Below, piece after piece: positions 57,553 to 64,000 of a stretch of DNA of 64,000 bases (position 1 is the stretch's first letter; the number at the start of each line of letters is the position of its first letter). The stretch is taken from positions 248,001 through 312,000 of the forward strand of contig JAPYXD010000403.1 of NCBI GenBank assembly GCA_030998225.1, given 5' to 3'. The notes under the pieces are model-generated. The model was not told where the DNA came from, made no database searches, and saw only the letters and a program-made list of their open reading frames with translations. Position numbers and translations under genes: made by a program. The DNA comes from Diplolepis rosae (taxonomy: Eukaryota > Arthropoda > Insecta > Hymenoptera > Diplolepididae).

Positions 57553-58112
57553 AATTTTATAGATGGCTAGTTGTAAAACTAAGCTACAATTTATTCAGTT
57601 ATCGGGCAAGGCCCAGGCTCGATACAAACTCAAAGATTCATTAAAACGAGTTATTAAAATATCATTGGCCAACATGGCGAGTGGTACAAAAAAGGGCAGA
57701 GCTCTGAGAGAGTCTGAGAGCCACGGTTTATGAAAATAAGAATTTCAATACAGCCCGGAATAGAGTATCAAAGACTTACCGAGGATCTGGCCGCGATCTC
57801 GCGCCTAATTGCGTCCAAATCAAAATCCCCGGTGGCGTCCATTAAAAAGGATTAAACTCTTACTAATTTTCCTTCCTTGGCTACTTGCCCCTCAGATTGC
57901 AACGACAGAATAAAGCTGCGCGCCAAAGGTGTCGCGCAGTTTTATTGCATCAGCTGGAAAGGCTAGCGCACGCGCGTGAAGCTCAGGTTTGCGCGGGTGA
58001 CTCGCCTTGTGAGGACGACGGCGCCAGGCAACCAATGAGCTGATGCGTCTATCGGTCAGCTTGCCCCATTAGCTTAAAATTTTATAGATGGCTAGTTGTA
58101 AAACTAAGCTAC
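57553..58112. repeat. Segment between 35-bp perfect direct repeats
   Basis: AATTTTATAGATGGCTAGTT and the next 15 bases occur identically at 57553-57587 and 58078-58112. The 490 bases between are much GC-richer and CpG-richer than the flanks. The repeat could be an unusually long target duplication or the mark of a segmental duplication. Confidence 0.8.
57780..57842 (-). CDS. Possible first coding exon of an unknown gene
   Basis: On the minus strand, the ATG at 57842 opens 21 codons (MDATGDFDLDAIRREIAARS...) that end exactly at a strong donor, TCG followed by GTAAGTC. Upstream sequence (57880-58075) is CpG-rich, as at many promoters. No following exon was identified to the left. It may be the start of a host gene or a captured gene start within the duplicated segment. 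I do not recognise the peptide. Confidence 0.4.
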
Positions 58113-58186
58113 TAATATTCATTTGCATAGAATTAAGATTTGAGTACTTTTAATTATAATTAAAATTTTCATTTTTTAATCAACAG

Positions 58187-58656
58187 CCTTTTTGAACCTT
58201 CATATCTTTTGTCTCGGTCGAAAATCAGATTGGTGGCTTAACATCCCTTTAAACCAAATAAAAGAAACCTGTGAACGAAAAGGAGCCAATTTGTTCAATA
58301 ATCTTGTGGACAGCGTACAGAATTTAAAGGAAATATGTAAAGTTAAATATGCAATAATCGAAAAGGAATTTTGGAAGTCGTATTCCAATATCACTTTAAA
58401 ATTTATGCTTCATGAATATTGTTATAATGACCTGGACATTAGATTAGCAGTGCTAAACATGATTAATCATGTTCAAAGTTGTGTTAAGAAGAGAGATCGA
58501 TTGAAAAAGAGTACCAAACAAATAGTAATGCGGACAATTTTTGGGACTGTATGTTCTACAATGGAGCTGTGTAAGAATAGTCAACTAAACCTTAAATATA
58601 AGAAAATCAATCTAGTATTTTACTCTATTTTTTGCAAATTTTTATTGTGTATTTGA
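58187..58656 (+). CDS. Hypothetical exon, 155 codons open
   Basis: The frame follows a good acceptor (TTTTTTAATCAACAG, AG at 58185-58186) and stays open to a TGA at 58654-58656 in AT-rich DNA. It has no early ATG, so it would be an internal or last exon. The product is basic and Cys-containing (ETCERKGANLFNNLVDSVQN, FMLHEYCYNDLDIRLAVLNM, RDRLKKSTKQIVMRTIFGTV) and probably helical. No domain recognised. It could be a host gene piece, an old element or chance. Confidence 0.35.
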
Positions 58657-60144
58657 GACCACTTATTATTTCATTTCTTGCTTATAATTTCAATATTATT
58701 ATTCTACATTCTCATAATTTTAATTAATTTTTCGACGAAAGATTAATTAATTTTTCACTTTCAGATATTTTTTTCAATTCGAAGAGTGAATGTGAAGAAA
58801 TTTTGAGGAAGGAGTCCAGTTTTGACAAATGTTACCAAAAATATCCCAATGTTTGGCCTGCTCGAAGTTTATGGCCTCTTCCTTTCATTCACCCCAATCG
58901 AGTTTGCAAGTAAAGTTACAAATAATGATTTTATGGGTGTTGGAGCTAAGTATATGGTAAAAAATAGCTGTAGTTTGGGAATACGCTACCTTACAGTGAT
59001 TAAAACAAGACAACTATACATAGGTTCGAGGTCATGCTAAATATGATCACAAGAATACAAAATTTTATCGATACTTAATATTCACTTCAGGGCTGTGCAT
59101 GAGAAACTAATAGAAAAATTTCATTGAAAAAAGGTTAAATCAACAAAAATGTAATACACTGAAAGACTTTGATTCAGAATACTTAATGAAACTCTACCGG
59201 CAATTTTGAAACCATAATTGGCTTATTGACAAGATACTTATCTAGATGATATTAATCGTGAGAGTAACGCTACAAACTATGAGGTAGTTAATCATATATT
59301 TATCTATACCGATATCATAAAGAGGTAAAGTTTATTTGTTTCCTTGGGGTAATCTCTGGAGCTACATCTCCGGATTCAAAAATTGTCATTTTGTTAGATA
59401 ACCTATACTTCATTTGAGTTAATAGGCTATATACATTGCTCTATGACTTATCGAGGGGAAGCAGTAAATTTAAATATCTAAGAAATCGTCGAAAGTACAT
59501 AGCACTGGCAGAACGTATACAGTGAAATATTTTTCATAGCAGTCTTTTTCATACAAGTATGCGCACAAAGATTATGACTAAGAGATACTTTTACGCCTCC
59601 CGTGTTCCTATTACCCGCTTTCTCTATAATTACTACGAAAAAATAACCTAACTAGGATTTTCATAAATGCCCACGTATAATATACATAAGACTTTTATTA
59701 AAAATGATTAGCAATCGAGTTTGGCTTCAAAAACGGAAAGACACCTTATGGAAGGTGTATGCCTTCAATTTGAATATAAGATAAAGAGATTCTTTGCAAT
59801 AAAAATGAAAAGTGTTCGACTTTACATCAATTTCATGCTTATAATCGAATGTTAAAATACTTAATGAAAGCATTTTAATTTTATTCTTATTATTACGGTT
59901 TTGAGTATTCTACATTAAGAGGATGTATCTTTCATATTAAATATACGTTGGACAGTTTTACAATAATAATGTGAACACTTTCGGCTGAATTCCTAATTTA
60001 CAATTCTTGCGAGATCTAGGGAAGCTTCTACGTATGCAAAGATTTCGATATAATTCTGGAATTCAAAGCTATTAAAATACTCTTGAAATTTTATAAGACA
60101 TGATTGAAACAATATGTAAAGATTAATTCAGAACATGTTGGTTA
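58657..60144. other. AT-rich stretch, no gene seen
   Basis: A 72-codon plus-strand frame at 58822-59040 is open but unsupported. Confidence 0.4.
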
Positions 60145-60615
60145 TACCCAGGAAATAAAAATCGATAGAACGCGCGTCTCTTTGAATTGTGTATCTGTCA
60201 TTTGCATATTCAGGAAATAAAAATTCAATCGGATGGTGACAATTGGAATCTGCCATTTGTGCGCAATGTTTTAAATCTGCCATTCGACATTGGTTAAATC
60301 CTTAAGTGAATAGGGTTGAATAAGACTGATTAACCTCAAATAATTTCTAATGGCAATGTACGATTCATTGATGTACGCATGAATCGGTTGAAATTCCAAA
60401 TGAAATGGAAGTCTTAAAAGGTCACTCTAAATAAGAGAAATACAATAAAAACAGAATACGAATTGTATTGTAAACGATTGTTCACTTTAAATACATTATT
60501 TTCTATCGGAAATATTGGTTTTCAATCTGTTAATGCTGAAATTCCAGAACACCTCAGAACACCTCAAAGCCCATTCAAATTTAACGCAAGTGAATGGTTT
60601 TTTGTTTCCTGGGTA
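60145..60615. mobile_element. TA-flanked MITE, about 467 bp
   Basis: CCCAGGAAATAAAAA at 60147 and TTTTTGTTTCCTGGG ending at 60613 form a terminal inverted repeat with one mismatch, flanked by TA on both sides. There is no coding frame. Probably a non-autonomous Tc1/mariner-type element. A second AGGAAATAAAAAT copy lies inside at about 60212. Confidence 0.6.
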
Positions 60616-61310
60616 GATTCATAGAATAGTGAACCATTGAGGCAAAAAAGCAGCTAGGTTAGGTAGCTTGTCATTTGTCCTCAGATATAAATTCTATTAC
60701 ATATTTGAATAAATAATTACATCAGTGCGTTTTTCCTTAATAACCTGTGACTGATAAATTAAATTCATTCACTATATGGTAACGTTATTTCAAATTTTGA
60801 CTATTTTTCGAATCGTATTTCAAAGCCTCTAACAATTCGTTATTCGCATATGAAAATATTTGCTCAGGAAATTGTATTTTTACGAAATGTTAAAAAATGT
60901 ATAAGATAACAATTTTATTACTTTCATACCTTTCAGTTGAACCTGCCTTTACATATTGCAGTCTTATTTTGGAAAAGGTTTGACGATAATAGGTTGCAAT
61001 ATGGTAGCTTTTACAGCCCAGGTGAAAATTTCCAGTTCTGCATTGGCTGAACCAACTTTCGTACTTTAGTTATTATATAAACATTGGCTCAGCTTCGGAA
61101 GATAATGTGCAGGCTAACCAATGTAACAATAAAAATGAAAAGGGGTAATAGTTTTCTGTGGCCCAAACTAGTATTTTTCAGTAGGACCAAAAGGTAAAAT
61201 GGCTGAAAAGTGAGAGGACACGTTATGCTGGATTTGTCCAGCTCCTCGTCAGAACCCTGCATAAAAAACCGTTAGAAAGCGGGACTTAAGGTGGTATACC
61301 TGGCTAGCGT
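60616..61310. other. AT-rich spacer, no gene seen
   Basis: Nothing supportable. Confidence 0.4.
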
Positions 61311-61329
61311 CTTGGATTAGTATATGAAA

Positions 61330-62000
61330 ATTATTCTTCCAAAGTGTACTTTGGGTGTTAAAACGGCTCTAGCGTAGTCTTATCAAGTATCTAAGGAATC
61401 ATAGGTGTGGGCGTCTAAAAGGATATAAACGGATTATAGCGGGGGCATGGATTGAAAAATTTGCCTAAGTGCACTCTGGGTGTCTAAACGGGTCTACCGT
61501 GGTTCTATCAGAGATCTCTTGAATCGAAGGTATGAGCCATTGAAAAAACGACTTTCACTAAAAATAATCTTTCAGCAAACTTCATGGTCTATAAGTTCTC
61601 TCTGATTCAGCTAACCTTATTATCTAGGAATATTCTCCGCTTTTCGGGCTCGTCAAAAATGACAATATCGATTTTTTGGCTTCAACCCTTAACATTAAAA
61701 TGCACCCCTGCATGGCCATCTAGACACGACTTTCACTAATAATTATCTTTCTGCAAATTTCATGGTCTGGGAGTACTCTCTGATTCTTGAGCTCTTCAAA
61801 AGTGACAATATCGATTTTCGGGCTTCAACCCTTAAGATCAAAATGCACCCCTGCATGGCCATTGTACAGACGACTTTCACTAAAAGTTATCTTTTTGCAA
61901 ATTTTATGGTCTAAGAATACTCTCTGATTTTTGTACTCTTCAAAAATGACAATAACGATTTTTGGGCTTCAACCCTTAACATCAAAACATATGAACTACA
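61330..62000 (+). repeat. Two adjoining tandem repeat families
   Basis: Two copies of a unit of about 135 bp start near 61338 and 61469 (AAGTGYACTYTGGGTGT). Three copies of a unit of about 145 bp follow, starting near 61548, 61728 and 61874 (CGACTTTCACTAAWAATWATCTTT ... GGCTTCAACCCTTAA). Copies are 80-90% alike by eye. Confidence 0.65.
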
Positions 62001-64000
62001 GGATAACACGAACAAAAATTTTAGTATATTGCAATTATACCGACACGGAAAATTCCTTTAAAAGATGTCCAAAATAATTCCTAATAACAAAAATATGAAT
62101 TCAGAACCATTTTTAATTTTGAAAACTTCATATGAGGACTTTATTACCGGAGTCTGTCACCGATCCAGCTCTTTAGTTCTCCGCCTGGATCGAAACTGCT
62201 AAAAAATCTACCAGGTCTATCCGAGGCAACTATCCGAATGAATCCGAAACCAAATTTTCAATCAAAATCAGTCCCAGTTCGAATTGATTCAAACCGAATT
62301 TTTAATCAGAAATTACCTTAATCAGTCCGACCTCGGAATCATCCGGATTGATTCTGATTAAAAAATCGGTTTGGATTCAGATTAATCCTAGCTGGAGCCA
62401 CTGATATTCCAAGTTTTGCTACTCAATCGCAGTTAAATTTATAATTAAAATTCAATTGCACTTTTTCATTAATTGAGGAGACGCACTGACAAATGATGGA
62501 GCGAGTTGCCTGGTAAACTATCTCCAAGTTATTCTTTGATGAGAACACTGTTACTTTCTGAGGAAAACACTGTTACTTTTGAGGAGAGTTCTGATTCTGA
62601 AGATGGTCCGACGGCAACTGAAAATTTGTGGATTCGCAGATGCTTTTATGGACATTTTTGGATCGATACTGGGTTTTGCACTTGATATTTGGCCAACCTC
62701 TGGTCGACGTTCCCCCGACCTTGGCACGTGGCTGATATGATCTGCTTTTTGTATATTGAAGGAAAAAGGGGGGAGAATATGTTGGAGTAGCTTCTTCTCC
62801 TCTGGTTTCCCACACGTTCCTTCTTCTCAAATCAACTAGCTTTTTAATTTCTCTGTTTTGCTGCGCCGGTCGATATTGTTTACTTAGCAAATTCCGATGG
62901 GGTTCCCTCGTTCACACTTTATCAAGGGCTTACGAAGTTTCATTCATTAACGTTTTCTATCTATAAATTCACTATCATCTCTCTCCCTATTACAATTTTA
63001 TTTCCGTACATTTTTTCGTCTAATCAACACTGTTTAAAAGCTGTTGCTTATGCATGTTTTATGTTGAGGGATCGGAATTTTCGTTGAAATGACTCGGAGC
63101 TATTCTTATCGTCCGTGGTTTATATTGATAGGTTAATAATCATGTTTCTGCAAATACATTAAATTTAATACATTGAATTTAATACATAGACATATTTTCG
63201 CACAATTAATAATGATTACATTCACAATGGTTGAAATTCAAATAATTCAATAATTTTGATAATTTGATAAATTTGTCAATATAGCTAGATATGATTTCTT
63301 AAAATGCCGTTTATTTTTTAATATAAGAGAAACATCTATTACACACACATTATTTTTATTATTTTTGTAATTTTTTGCTTTGTTGTTATTTTTATGAATG
63401 AATCTGTATACATACATATACATAATTCGTTTTATTTTTATTTTTTCGTCTAAAAATCTAGCATATTTTTCGATTAAACATTATTTTGTCTATAAAGCAT
63501 CAGCTACATACATATTGATATAAATGAATTTGTTTTAAGAATCACAATTAGATATAATGTTGAGTAACATTCATTAGACACATAAATATTTTGTGCACTT
63601 ACGTTATTTCGCATTCCTATATTTAAACAATTTAACATATTTTGATTAAACATTATTTTCTTAATAAAGAACTAACAATTATGCATATTAATATAAGCAA
63701 ATGTGATCACAATATTGAATGACCTTTATTACATACATAACATACTGCATAATTAAACAAAATAACAGAGAGCTAGGCTAAGTATTACGTCTACAAAAGC
63801 TGGTCAAAGTGAGCCTCCTCTCGGAGCAGCGAATGACACATTTTAACAGTTTCGAGCAGCAATTTTTGTAAGAGCTGGTGACAATTTATCGTCACACCGA
63901 TTGATCCCACCAAAATGGAGGGTGTTCCTGGAGGTATGTTGTATATGTATCTGCATTTATTACTGATATAATGAATAATAAAATGTCATATAATCCAAGA
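62001..64000. other. AT-rich stretch, no gene seen
   Basis: Interspersed AATCAG/CTGATT inverted motifs lie at 62265-62400. A 105-codon minus-strand frame at 62573-62890 has no recognisable product. The rest contains no supported feature. Confidence 0.4.

Noticed and set aside
62573..62890. 105-codon minus-strand frame
   Set aside because: Composition and lack of any motif suggest chance or an unknown old repeat.

Overview
The window looks like a repeat-rich stretch of an arthropod, most likely insect, nuclear genome. It is AT-rich, has no bacterial-style operons, and carries canonical GT-AG introns. Almost every recognisable gene belongs to a mobile element: Ty3/gypsy elements including an errantivirus, an R1-clade LINE, Penelope-like elements (PLEs), Tc1, several mariners, hAT, an ISL2EU-type DNA transposon and small TTAA- and TA-flanked MITEs. 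No confident host housekeeping gene was found. Two orphan exons near 57.8 and 58.2 kb may belong to host genes.

Layout. 1-0.7 kb: 5' half of a Tc1-like element (minus). 0.9-1.4 kb: diverged LTR fragment. 1.4-1.9 kb: IS630/mariner-like transposase relic. 3.5-5.6 kb: CsRn1-like gypsy element (tRNA-Trp primer site, CHCC Gag) cut off at the start of RT. 5.57-13.6 kb: a 5'-truncated errantivirus with gag remnant, protease-RT, most of RNase H deleted, broken integrase, an intact accessory ORF with a dsRNA-binding domain plus a CCHC zinc knuckle, and a baculovirus-F-like env with one in-frame stop. 16-17.5 kb: a multi-exon, partly decayed antisense gene. 18.07-19.7 kb: polypurine tract and a 1.63-kb 3' LTR. 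20.1 kb: hammerhead-like motif of PLE type. 21.5-22.5 kb: ISL2EU-like transposase with SWIM finger.

23,164-37,152 is a complete 13.98-kb LTR element. It has a 2,131-bp 5' LTR, a 1,926-bp 3' LTR, the target duplication CACAT on both sides, and a tRNA-Leu primer site. No reverse transcriptase, integrase or RNase H of its own was seen. Its interior holds a leader with nine copies of a small hairpin repeat, two short sense ORFs with the same arginine-rich start, and on the opposite strand a flawless five-exon gene of 214 codons of unknown function. A PLE copy sits in the first intron of that gene.

37-40.4 kb is AT-rich with no gene seen. 40.5-43.7 kb: R1-clade LINE. 44.1-44.8 kb: mariner (minus). 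46-47.4 kb: hAT relic with a perfect 42-bp hairpin beside it. 48.1-48.7 kb: PLE non-coding repeats with a second hammerhead-like motif. 49.2-49.7 kb: fold-back repeat. 50.1-51.2 kb: complete-ended mariner. 51.95-53.4 kb: two PLE endonuclease copies in inverted orientation. 53.8-54.4 kb: TTAA-flanked MITE. 54.8-55.8 kb: mariner (minus). 57.55-58.11 kb: GC-rich segment between 35-bp direct repeats. 60.1-60.6 kb: TA-flanked MITE. 61.3-62 kb: tandem repeats. The rest is AT-rich sequence without recognisable genes.

The two strongest leads are the dsRBD-zinc-knuckle protein placed between pol and env of the errantivirus, and the antisense spliced gene inside a long-LTR element that lacks pol. The second has a decayed counterpart next to a second long LTR.
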